From the IMG/VR virus record IMGVR_UViG_3300006903_000236, positions 1 to 22,223 of that record: a stretch of 22,223 nucleotides of DNA. The stretch is one strand, 5' to 3'. Within the stretch, counting starts at the first letter, position 1; each line of letters starts with the position of its first letter. Under the pieces are notes generated by a model. That model saw nothing but the letters and a program-made list of their open reading frames with translations. It made no database searches and was not told where the DNA came from. Shown piece after piece: positions 14,981-21,931 of the stretch. A program made the translations under genes and the position numbers. This DNA is from a virus.

Positions 14981-15691
14981 TCAAGTCGGGAGATAGGCGC
15001 GCGTTGGCGGGGTGAAATTGCTGGACCAACGAGCAATGCCGACACTCATACGAAATTCGTCGACGCGGGAGGCAAAATACAATCCATTTTCGTCGCCAGG
15101 ACGAAGGATGGAAAAGCTAGAGGCGCTATCGTGTGCGGCGCCAGTAAACGCTTGATCGCCACCTTCCTGAATTCCATCAAGAAAGAGTTTTAGAACATTA
15201 CCCCTCCGAACGAAGGCTAAGTGATGCCAGGTATTTATCGAAACCGAAGAGCTTCCGTTAACCGCCGTTCCCGATAGACCATCAGACGAAAGAAAAGCCG
15301 TGACTTGATTGCTGGCATTGAGGCCAAGATAAAAAGAAACATCGACACCGGAAGCATTCGCTTGCGCTGCTATGATTCGCACACTCGCGAGAGTCCCGAG
15401 GCTATAAATCCAACTATCAACGGAAAAATCATTCGCTCCGAGCGTAAAGTCCGCGCTGTCTGGCGTATCGATCCACGAAGGCGTTGCACCATTGAGAAGT
15501 GAATTCGTTCCGAATTTAATTTGAGCGCTGTTAAGTTGCGCGCCGCCGTGCGAGGTCCAAGTATGCGGCGCGCTCGCGCCCTTCGCAGTATCGGGAAAAA
15601 TTGTGCTTCCGTTTGTCCCGTCGAAATGTAGCAAGACTTTTGTAAAGCCGTCATTGCCGCCGCTTCCCGTGCCCCCGATCCACCTAGGCAT
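14981..15691 (-). CDS. LamG/concanavalin-like lectin-domain phage protein
   Basis: A 236-residue protein with a short Gly-rich lead (MPRWIGGTGSGGNDG) followed by one complete LamG-like jelly roll. The landmarks are LLHFDGTNGS at the first strand, FSVDSWIYSLG, the central NTWHHLAFVRRGNVLKLFLDG and the final RVDEFRMSVGIARWSSNF. Such domains are common in phage virion proteins that bind cell-surface glycans. The ATG overlaps the end of the preceding gene by eight bases, showing tight packing in the operon. It is likely a tail or adhesion component that touches polysaccharide. The glycan target cannot be inferred. Confidence 0.85.
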   Translation of the reverse strand: MPRWIGGTGSGGNDGFTKVLLHFDGTNGSTIFPDTAKGASAPHTWTSHGGAQLNSAQIKFGTNSLLNGATPSWIDTPDSADFTLGANDFSVDSWIYSLGTLASVRIIAAQANASGVDVSFYLGLNASNQVTAFLSSDGLSGTAVNGSSSVSINTWHHLAFVRRGNVLKLFLDGIQEGGDQAFTGAAHDSASSFSILRPGDENGLYFASRVDEFRMSVGIARWSSNFTPPTRAYLPT

Positions 15692-16190
15692 ATTGCAGCA
15701 TCGTGATCTTGCGCGTGTATTTCAGGGCGAAGCTCAAGTTCACGCAATCGCTCGAGGTGCTCGACAAGACGAAAATCAGCTTGTCACCGACCGCCATTGC
15801 ATTCGCGCTCGCATGCGAAATGGTCGCTTTGCTCGACGTGGCAGAATTTGCGCCGCCGCCGAGCGGCGTCGAATTGATCTCGGGCGTGAGTGTCGACGTT
15901 CCCGCCGATGTCTTCGCCGTCACCTCCAGGATCGTCTTGGCGTATTTCGAGTCGAGAATGATCGTATAGGTGCCGTCGACCGGGAACGCGATCTCCCCGA
16001 CGATTTCCTCGGCAACGTCCGTGTCTTCCGCAACGATCAGGCCGGGGAAATTACTCTTCAGCTCGGTAAGAAGCCGCGCGACGATGGTAAACCACTTATA
16101 CCAGGCGATGCTGAACGTGCCCGGCGAGCCGACGATCGGTGGCTCGCCATAAACCGGCAGCGGCGCGTCGGTCGGAAGAGGTGTCGGCAT
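15684..16190 (-). CDS. Phage tail/virion protein, beta-rich
   Basis: A 168-residue protein with a Pro-rich lead (MPTPLPTDAPLPVYGEPP), a helical segment (IAWYKWFTIVARLLTELKSN) and a beta-sandwich (VDGTYTIILDSKYAKTILEV, then TSKATISHASANAMAVGDKL and VNLSFALKYTRKI). The helical segment followed by a small beta knob would suit a trimeric tail component. The gene occupies the place after gp10 where P22 has its needle gp26, but I see no sequence basis to call it a needle. It begins one base after the stop of the gp10-like gene. Confidence 0.62.
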   Translation of the reverse strand: MPTPLPTDAPLPVYGEPPIVGSPGTFSIAWYKWFTIVARLLTELKSNFPGLIVAEDTDVAEEIVGEIAFPVDGTYTIILDSKYAKTILEVTAKTSAGTSTLTPEINSTPLGGGANSATSSKATISHASANAMAVGDKLIFVLSSTSSDCVNLSFALKYTRKITMLQYA

Positions 16191-16191
16191 C

Positions 16192-17616
16192 TCAGCCCGT
16201 GCGCAATTCGGCCTGCATGTCGCCGCCGGTGAGTTCCACGTCGACGGGATCGGAGACCGCGAGACGCCAGCGGCGGCCCTGGTTTTTCGTCATCCCCGTT
16301 TTCGTGAGCTTGATCGGGCCCGGCGTCTCCTGTTGCCGCCCGAGCTTGCCGATGCGCGGGACCGACCAGGAAATACCGCCGTCGTCGGAATAGGAAATCT
16401 CCACGCTTGGATCCGTCTCGATCGGGTCGGCGCCGGTGGCGGTGCCGACGCCTTGCGCGATCTCAAAGCTTGCTTCCGCGACCGCGATGCGGCTGGGAAA
16501 AGCCGTCACCGGCCCACTTTCCATCTGCCAAACGAGCGGCGAGCCGACTTCCGTCGCGACGTCCTCGGTGATCTCGACGAGCGCGCCCGACTCGCTGTCG
16601 CCGGCAATCCACTTGCCGAAGGCGTTGAAGCCCCCGACCGCGCGCCAATAGGAAAGCCCATGACTCTGCCGCTCGAACCAGTCGGTGGTGTCGAGATCGA
16701 AAATCCAGGTGAAGGTGGGCGCACGCAACTTGATGCAGGAATGGCCGCCCACAACGTAGGCCGAAAGCTCGAAGTCGTCCCCTGCCCCGCCGGCATTGAG
16801 CCAGGCGCGGATCGCGCGATCGACATCCGGCGTTGAAATCTTCGTCGGCTGGTAGCCGTTAAGCGCATAGATCACGCCGTCATCGCCGACGAACACGATG
16901 CCCTTGCCGACCCCGTCCTCGTAACCCGAGATCGCGTAGCGGCCGATCAGCCCGCGCGGAATGAGGGTGACGCGCGAGAACGGAAAGCCTGGCGGCGGTT
17001 CCGCCGTGTCGTGATAAACCTCGATCGACTGCGAGCCGCAGAGATAAAGATCGCCCCACGGGATCGCGCGCAAAAGCGAGTCGGGCTTGCCCTCGCAGGT
17101 GGTGAAGCAAAGCGCATCGACGCTGATATCGTTGATCGCGGTCGCAAAGCAGCGACCGTCGGCGATAGCAAAGAAAAAATAGCCGTCGAGCTGGCAAACG
17201 TCGCAGGGCTGCGGCAGATCGGCGTCGGCAAACGCCGTCACGCTCGCCGCCGTCACGATCGAGGCGCCGTTGTCCGGATCGACCGCGACGATATCAGGCG
17301 TCGCCTTGTTGTTCCGCGCCCAGAATACTTTCTTTGTGCCGGTCAAATTACCGACCGCGGTCTCATTGCCGCCGCTGTCGAAGCGGCGAATCTTGCCGGA
17401 CCAGGCGACGTAAAGGGTCGCACCTACTTGCAGCGCGCCACGAAATCCGCTTTGCGCGGTCGTCGCCCACTGCTTCAGGCCCGGCGCGCGGCGCCAGACA
17501 TTTTTTCCGCGCGCCCCGGGAATCAGCGGCTCGCGATAGGCGTTAATGAGGCGCCCTGCGCTTTCATGCGGGCGCTTGCCCGGCGCCGAGCTCGTGGGAA
17601 AAGGAATTGCGACCAC
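16192..17616 (-). CDS. P22 gp10-like packaged DNA stabilisation / tail hub protein
   Basis: A 474-residue protein of the P22 gp10 family, which plugs the portal-tail channel after packaging together with gp4. The N-terminus (PGKRPHESAGRLINAYREP, RRAPGLKQWA) is the family signature. The body is a beta-propeller-like series (LYVAWSGKIRRFD, GYFFFAIADGRCF, LYLCGSQSIEVYHDT, GIVFVGDDGVIYALNGYQP). The ending SYSDDGGISWSVPR and RRWRLAVSDPVDVELTGGD is also typical. The start is GTG 17616 after GGGGTGAGC, placed almost on the gp4-like stop. Length matches the P22 protein (about 470 residues). The neighbouring gp4 homologue in the correct order makes this one of the firmest assignments in the phage part. 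Confidence 0.9.
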   Translation of the reverse strand: MVAIPFPTSSAPGKRPHESAGRLINAYREPLIPGARGKNVWRRAPGLKQWATTAQSGFRGALQVGATLYVAWSGKIRRFDSGGNETAVGNLTGTKKVFWARNNKATPDIVAVDPDNGASIVTAASVTAFADADLPQPCDVCQLDGYFFFAIADGRCFATAINDISVDALCFTTCEGKPDSLLRAIPWGDLYLCGSQSIEVYHDTAEPPPGFPFSRVTLIPRGLIGRYAISGYEDGVGKGIVFVGDDGVIYALNGYQPTKISTPDVDRAIRAWLNAGGAGDDFELSAYVVGGHSCIKLRAPTFTWIFDLDTTDWFERQSHGLSYWRAVGGFNAFGKWIAGDSESGALVEITEDVATEVGSPLVWQMESGPVTAFPSRIAVAEASFEIAQGVGTATGADPIETDPSVEISYSDDGGISWSVPRIGKLGRQQETPGPIKLTKTGMTKNQGRRWRLAVSDPVDVELTGGDMQAELRTG

Positions 17617-17619
17617 TGC

Positions 17620-18012
17620 TCACCCCGTGACGGGATTGAAGCCGCGATAAGGACCGCGATTGCCTTGCCGCAGCAGGCGTTCGGTGCCGAGCGTGGCGCG
17701 CGTACCGGAATGGCGCGTCACTTCCTTGATGCGGTCCTCGAGCAAGAGAAGTGTCGGCTGATCCGCGCCCGGCCGGCCGAAGCTCGCGCCGAGGCGCGCG
17801 ACCAGGAGATCGTTCAGCGGCTGAAACACCGCCTCGTCGATCGCGTCTTCATCCAGCACATTGACCACGTCGCGCGCGTTCAATTCGGCGAGCGCCGAGG
17901 TGATATTCGCCGAGACGAAGTCGGACTCCTCCGCCGATGCGGTTTGCCCGAGTCCGATGACGTTGAGATCGAGCAGCAGATTGTCGATCAATTCCTGCTT
18001 GGTGCGGGACAT
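17620..18012 (-). CDS. P22 gp4-like tail accessory factor
   Basis: A 130-residue helical protein. ATG 18012 (MSRTKQELIDNLLLDL) was preferred to the upstream 18039 start, because it follows CGGAG at good spacing. The pattern of an N-terminal helix with a conserved LGQ-x-A/S turn, ELNARDVVNVLDEDAID and a C-terminal LLLLEDRIKEVTR fits the gp4 family. Twelve copies of gp4 dock on the portal and recruit gp10 and the tailspike. P22 gp4 is about 166 residues and has peptidoglycan-cleaving activity; this one is shorter and I see no clear hydrolase residues. The gene directly precedes the gp10 homologue, as in P22. Confidence 0.82.
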   Translation of the reverse strand: MSRTKQELIDNLLLDLNVIGLGQTASAEESDFVSANITSALAELNARDVVNVLDEDAIDEAVFQPLNDLLVARLGASFGRPGADQPTLLLLEDRIKEVTRHSGTRATLGTERLLRQGNRGPYRGFNPVTG

Positions 18013-18042
18013 AGGGCGCTCCGTGGAAAATTGATTCAAGCG

Positions 18043-18180
18043 CTGTCATGCTAAGCAGCGGAGCGGCGCGACCCGGTGATCCATGACGAAGTGCAATGTG
18101 CGTTGACTGTCAGCATGGATCGCCGGGCAGGCAAACTTGTGCAGCTTGCCTAACGTTGGCTGCAAGCTCGGCGATGACAG
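18043..18180. repeat. REP-like nested palindromic intergenic element
   Basis: The outer arms CTGTCAT (18043-18049) and ATGACAG (18174-18180) enclose inner arms CCCGGTGATCCATG (18072-18085) and CATGGATCGCCGGG (18114-18127), which pair with one mismatch. The sequence around 'gatccatgac' and 'catggatcgccggg' is the kind of intergenic repeat found in many copies in Hyphomicrobiales chromosomes. It fills the gap between the gp4-like gene and the membrane-protein gene. No ORF was found in it. Confidence 0.7.
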
Positions 18181-18201
18181 TAGATATTGAAAGCGATTAC
18201 T

Positions 18202-18732
18202 TCACGCGGCGCGCTGGCTCAATTTCAGGTGGGCGCGCAGCCGCGAATAAATAAACACTGAGAGAAATACGATCACGTCGAATATCACCAGCGTGAGCGG
18301 CGAGGTCGCCGTTTCAAGCACGCCCGACCATGGGACTCCATTCGCCCATTTATCGCAATCCCGGGCGCCAGGCGTGTGGAAACAAAAATCTCTCCATTGG
18401 TCAGCGTGCGCCTGAACCGTGTAGAAGGTTAAGACCCCGACAAGCACAGTATTGGTGATGAGAGGAATTAAAATCGCAGGCCAAATCGCCTTGAGTCTGA
18501 AGAATGAAACCAGATAGGTGACAGGAATCAGCAGCACTGGAAAAAACAAAAGAGGTAGAGTCGAGAGAAAAACAATGATGAGGTAGGGTTGATACCAACA
18601 AATCGCTGCTTTCGGCGCAATGTCGAGGACGAAGAGCGCCATCCACTGGCCGAGCGAAAAATTAGTGAAAGTGTCCGCGCTGCGCGGCGCCGGCGGTGGC
18701 ATATTGGATATCAGTTCCTTGCGCACAAACAT
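18202..18732 (-). CDS. Hypothetical integral membrane protein
   Basis: A 176-residue protein starting at ATG 18732, where AGGA lies six bases upstream; a second choice is the internal Met11. The N-terminus is cytoplasmic-looking and Pro-rich. A long hydrophobic run (about 48-78, one or two passes), a second (83-105) and a third (144-163) are membrane segments. The loop between the last two holds Cys117 and Cys126, which could form a periplasmic disulfide. The end is basic (RLRAHLKLSQRAA). It is not a virion protein. With the toxin-like gene just upstream it forms a two-gene insert between coat and gp4, and it could be an immunity or lysis-control protein. A holin is less likely given size and lack of an endolysin nearby. 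Confidence 0.62.
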   Translation of the reverse strand: MFVRKELISNMPPPAPRSADTFTNFSLGQWMALFVLDIAPKAAICWYQPYLIIVFLSTLPLLFFPVLLIPVTYLVSFFRLKAIWPAILIPLITNTVLVGVLTFYTVQAHADQWRDFCFHTPGARDCDKWANGVPWSGVLETATSPLTLVIFDVIVFLSVFIYSRLRAHLKLSQRAA

Positions 18733-18802
18733 GAGGCGTCCTGCCGCCCCATTGTATTCGACAGCGCGCTGGCGTTGCAATTAGGGAAATTCGTGGAATT
18801 GT

Positions 18803-19447
18803 TTAGGGCCAGTTAGATTCTGGAATGCTGTTATTAAATAAGTACTGGTTGTAAATATGATACGCATTCGCAAGATCGGCTTGATTTGCGCGAACCGCAT
18901 CGTAAACGTTGCCGCCTGCCTCGGCGATGTCGGTCGCATTCGTGCTTGCAAATGCATCCCGGTAGGTGGGAACACTTAGCGAATTCAACCGGTCGCGCAT
19001 GTCTTCATCGAGGCTTTTCCACGCATCCGGCGCGTAGTTTTCGTTGGGCTCGCGATAAGAACCTATTCCATAGCCCGTGGTCTCAACTTAAATATTGTCG
19101 CCGTCCTGCACGATGCGACGAAAGACGTTTCCCGGATCAAGTGCGTGTCCCTTCAGCGTCGTATTAACAATCGTCAGTGCTTCGGGAAAAATGTGGTGCT
19201 CAACCTTTCCAAGGTTGCGGACCGGAATTCCTTTGATGATTAGCCACGCGTCTGACGTATCTCCCGAATTCATGGCTGGATAAAGTTGACCCGGCGCTGC
19301 GTAGTACCGCAAGAGTTCGAAAGCGCGCTCCGGGGTAAGACCTTGTTTCGTGCTGCCAAGCCAGGTGCGTTGCGGCCCATATTGGTGCGGACCGTTCTCA
19401 TCCCAGCGCGTGAAGCCGCTCGGCGTATACATCTCGTCCATTGCCAT
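18803..19447 (-). pseudogene. Polymorphic-toxin-like gene interrupted by in-frame TAA
   Basis: The frame from ATG 19447 (GAGG upstream) runs 119 codons, meets TAA at 19088-19090, and continues open for 94 more codons to a second stop at 18803. There is no start codon between the TAA and ATG 19000, and the protein sense is unbroken (RRIVQDGDNI, stop, VETTGYGIGSYREPNENYAP). An 'N-I-[Y]-V-x-T-x-G-x-G-x-G' strand is expected here, so the TAA most likely replaced a Tyr codon. The core (GKVEHHIFPEALTIVNTTLKG, HALDPGNVFRRIV) resembles C-terminal effector domains of secreted polymorphic toxins and adhesins, by memory only. Restored it would be 214 residues. It lies just after a terminator behind the coat gene, so it looks like an inserted cargo gene. 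Confidence 0.65.
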
Positions 19448-19469
19448 GGCCGAACCTCAGTCGTGGCGA

Positions 19470-19499
19470 GAAAAGAGCGCGGGAATTCTCTCCCCGCGC
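19470..19499 (-). terminator. Rho-independent terminator after the coat gene
   Basis: On the minus strand GCGCGGG (19499-19493) pairs with CCCGCGC (19483-19477) around a 9-base loop and is followed within two bases by a short T-run (TCTTTTC). It lies 14 bases beyond the coat stop, the usual place for a terminator behind a highly expressed coat gene. Confidence 0.65.
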
Positions 19500-19512
19500 C
19501 CTCGCCTTTCAA

Positions 19513-20736
19513 TTACGTGCCGCTGAGCCTCGTCGCCAAGTCGGGATAGATCGACTTCACGCCATAGAGAATATCCAGGCGCCAGTTCCCGAGGTCGTTG
19601 GTCCCGTCGTAATACGGAATGACGCGGACCGAGAGGCCCTTATAGGTCTCGCGCGCGGGACTGACCGCGCCTTCCGGCAGTTCCATCGGCACCATCGCGA
19701 GCGCGAAGGCGTTGCGATCGAAGACGACGTTCTGTGGATAGCCGGTGGAGTTTGAGCCGAGATTGGTGATCGCGGCGTTGTCGGCGGGCGCGGCCGAGAC
19801 GGTCTGATACGGGCCCGTGGTGATGATCGCGGGCGAGACCGAGAGCGTCATGTTGCCGGTGCCGTCGGCGGTGGCGTCGGCCTTGGCCACGAACTGCTGC
19901 AAGTAGGAGAGCACCGCCTTGGTCACCGGATTGACGGCAAAGACGCCCGCAATGGTGAAGACGTCGCCCTTCTTCAGCGAGCCCGTGGTCGCGGTCCAGC
20001 CGTCGGTGACGAGGTTCTGCTGGTTGCTGCCGTCGTAAGCGACGTTCTGCGCCGCCCCGTTCACGAGCGGCGTACCGCCGCGTGCGCCGGTGGTGTGCGT
20101 CGGCACGTTCTGCGACGAGTAGGCGTCGACCGAGCCGAGCGGCGGCAGTTTCGCCCGCATGATCGCGGATTTGGTGATCTCCGGCGCGAAGAAGCCGGTG
20201 AAGCCGCCGATCAATCCCCACTTGTCGGCGGGATTGAGCGCCGCGACGCGGTCGGCGTCGGGCACCGCCATTTCGTCGAGCCGCTGCGGCGCCTTGGTGA
20301 AGCCGGCGAAGGTGGTGAGCGCCGTGCCGGGCGTGCCGACCCAGTTCCATACGTCCTTATAGAGTGCCGCGAGCTTCAGATCGACGGAGTTGGCGAGCTG
20401 GATCATCGCCGATTTCAGGTAGCGATCGGAGAAGTCGGCGATCTTCAGCGACAGATCCGAGGACGAGAACTGCAGATCGACGCCTTCCTGGGTGTTCACC
20501 TGCAGCGAGACGGTTTTCTCCGTCGTGTCCTGCGGGCTTGCCACCGCGCCCGAGCGCACGGTGTAGCGCACGGGCTTTCGGATCAGGACGGTGTCGCCGA
20601 TCCTGTTGCCGTTCGATTTCTTGTCGAATTCGTCCTCGTAGGCGCGATTGACGAGCGAGCCGAAGACGAGATTGTTGTCGAGCAAGCGCAGCGCTTCTTT
20701 CGCAACGATGCTCGGGGTGACGATCGTATTAGCCAT
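19513..20736 (-). CDS. Major capsid protein, P22 coat (gp5) family
   Basis: A 407-residue coat protein close to the P22 gp5 length (430). It begins MANTIVTPSIVAKEALRLL, a standard start for the family, followed by LVNRAYEDEFDK and GDTVLIRKPVRYTVR. The middle contains the ISFSS-type region (LQFSSSDLSLKIADFSDRYL) and the helix LANSVDLKLAALY. The inserted domain (about 215-320, GDVFTIAGVFAVNPVTK) corresponds to the extra I-domain typical of P22-like HK97-fold coats. The end (FALAMVPMELPEGA, YKGLSVRVIPYYDG, LDILYGVKSIYPDLATRL) matches the family. The ribosome site is AAGG. It forms the icosahedral head with the scaffold encoded immediately upstream. Confidence 0.92.
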   Translation of the reverse strand: MANTIVTPSIVAKEALRLLDNNLVFGSLVNRAYEDEFDKKSNGNRIGDTVLIRKPVRYTVRSGAVASPQDTTEKTVSLQVNTQEGVDLQFSSSDLSLKIADFSDRYLKSAMIQLANSVDLKLAALYKDVWNWVGTPGTALTTFAGFTKAPQRLDEMAVPDADRVAALNPADKWGLIGGFTGFFAPEITKSAIMRAKLPPLGSVDAYSSQNVPTHTTGARGGTPLVNGAAQNVAYDGSNQQNLVTDGWTATTGSLKKGDVFTIAGVFAVNPVTKAVLSYLQQFVAKADATADGTGNMTLSVSPAIITTGPYQTVSAAPADNAAITNLGSNSTGYPQNVVFDRNAFALAMVPMELPEGAVSPARETYKGLSVRVIPYYDGTNDLGNWRLDILYGVKSIYPDLATRLSGT

Positions 20737-20774
20737 GATTGACCTTTCGGGTTAGGGCGCCTTTTTTCGAGGCA

Positions 20775-21647
20775 TTAAAGCCGGCCGGCCTCACGCTCAC
20801 GGATGTATTCGTCCATGCTCATGTGCTCGACCTTCTTCGCAACGCCGCCGGTGCCGCCGCGAGGCGGGGTGAGCGGCGGAGGCGCCGATGTTTGTCGTTT
20901 GGGTTGCGGGCCGCGAATGCGCGCTTCCAGCCGGCCGATTTCACGCGCGGCTGCGAGCTGCGGCATTCGATTCAACTCCTCGACCTTGTCGAGGTTTTTC
21001 GCCAGGTGATACGCGATCAGCGGTCCCTTGGCGCTTTCCAGGATGAGGTCGCGAACGTCGTCGCGGATGTCGATGCGGCGCGCTTCTTGCAAGGTCTCGT
21101 CGAAGTCGGGAATGCGATCCTTCACTTCGGAAAGACGCTCGCCATAGGCGGCGGCGCGGACACGCTGTAATTCGGTGGAGACTTCGCCCGCCGACGCCGC
21201 GCGCGCGTGCTCGTCGCGCACGGCGCGGCGCACTTCATAGGCGCGGAGCGCCCGGGCGAAGGCGGGAAAGTTTCCGGGAAATTCCTCCGGACGCGGCATG
21301 GCGAGATCGTCGTTGGCGAGCCCTTGCGTGCGGACAAGCCGGTCTTCGAGCTCCCTGATCTTGGCGGCTTGCTCGGCAAGTTTGCGGTTCTTGCGCTGGT
21401 TGCGCGAGAGCTTCTGCGGCTTCTCGCTTTCGTTGTCGTGGTCGCCGTCATTGTCGGTGGGCTGTTCTTCTTCGCGCGCGGCTTCCTCACTCCCCTCACC
21501 TGCGGATTCGGCGGCCGTCTCCGGCGCCTCTTCGTCCGGCGTGAGCGTGACGATTTCCTCGTGTGGCGCTTCAATGGGATTCTCGGCGGATGGCTCTCCG
21601 CCCTCGGCCGCCCTCGCGGGCAGCGCGGATGCGAGTTTGACCAGCAT
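20775..21647 (-). CDS. Phage scaffolding protein (P22 gp8-like)
   Basis: A 290-residue protein from ATG 21647 (GAGG five bases upstream). The longer frame to 21818 is rejected because those codons come from a host repeat and a terminator. The first 75 residues are strongly acidic (DEEAPETAAESAGEGSEEAA). A coiled coil follows (RNQRKNRKLAEQAAKIRELE), and then a helical body. A basic C-terminus (RLEARIRGPQPKRQ and MSMDEYIREREAGRL) is the coat-binding end. This charge layout, the size (gp8 is 303 residues) and the position directly before the coat gene identify it. It directs procapsid assembly and is then released. The portal that normally precedes it is not visible. Confidence 0.85.
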   Translation of the reverse strand: MLVKLASALPARAAEGGEPSAENPIEAPHEEIVTLTPDEEAPETAAESAGEGSEEAAREEEQPTDNDGDHDNESEKPQKLSRNQRKNRKLAEQAAKIRELEDRLVRTQGLANDDLAMPRPEEFPGNFPAFARALRAYEVRRAVRDEHARAASAGEVSTELQRVRAAAYGERLSEVKDRIPDFDETLQEARRIDIRDDVRDLILESAKGPLIAYHLAKNLDKVEELNRMPQLAAAREIGRLEARIRGPQPKRQTSAPPPLTPPRGGTGGVAKKVEHMSMDEYIREREAGRL

Positions 21648-21657
21648 GGTTGCCTCA

Positions 21658-21686
21658 ATAAAAAAGCCCTCCAGGGACTGAGGGCT
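21658..21686 (-). terminator. Rho-independent terminator in the scaffold leader
   Basis: On the minus strand AGCCCTC (21686-21680) pairs with GAGGGCT (21671-21665) around an 8-base loop and is followed directly by TTTTTAT. It stops just upstream of the scaffold ribosome site. Transcription arriving from the right would therefore be terminated or attenuated before the scaffold gene. Confidence 0.75.
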
Positions 21687-21721
21687 GCGGGGTTCGTACT
21701 TGCAGGGGCATTGACTCTCAA

Positions 21722-21802
21722 CGGTCATGCGCGGGCTTGTCCCGCGCATCCACGTCTTGGGGAGAAAAGATGTGGATGGCCGGAACAAGCCCGGCCATGA
21801 CA
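21722..21802. repeat. REP-like palindromic host repeat
   Basis: The element starts GGTCATGCGCGGGCTTGTCC, passes CATCCACGTCTT, and returns as AAAGATGTGGATGGCCGG and ends in AAGCCCGGCCATGAC. The two halves are nearly complementary. Its minus-strand reading (PGLFRPSTSF, RGTSPRMT) is the false peptide commonly annotated from such repeats in Hyphomicrobiales genomes. It lies upstream of the scaffold terminator. It probably belongs to the same kind of dispersed family as 18043-18180. Confidence 0.78.
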
Positions 21803-21931
21803 ATAAGTAAGTGCGCAATTTCCAGGCGCGCGAACTCTCCGGGTGAGCGCAAGCGTCCGCCGGGAGAAATCATCGCTGCATTGAATTAGTCGAAAACCGC
21901 GTAACTTTGCAAGCGCGAGCCGCGGCGTCGA
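21803..21931. other. Intergenic, no gene seen
   Basis: This 129-base stretch lies between the host repeat and the stop of the last gene. The local dyad CTCTCCGGG ... CCGGGAGA (about 21834-21864) may be part of the repeat family. No promoter was recognised, although one for the scaffold and coat genes could be here or in the repeat. Confidence 0.35.

Noticed and set aside
18202-18732. Holin for phage lysis
   Set aside because: It is too long, with three or four membrane segments and a large Cys-containing loop, and no endolysin or spanin lies nearby.
8534-21647. Alternative genetic code with reassigned stop codons
   Set aside because: Only two internal stops were found, of different types (TAA and TAG). 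All large virion genes are free of internal stops and end normally with TAA, TAG or TGA.
21648-21818. 57-codon N-terminal extension of the scaffold gene
   Set aside because: The extra codons are a translated host repeat (PGLFRPSTSF) and a terminator hairpin. ATG 21647 has a proper ribosome site.
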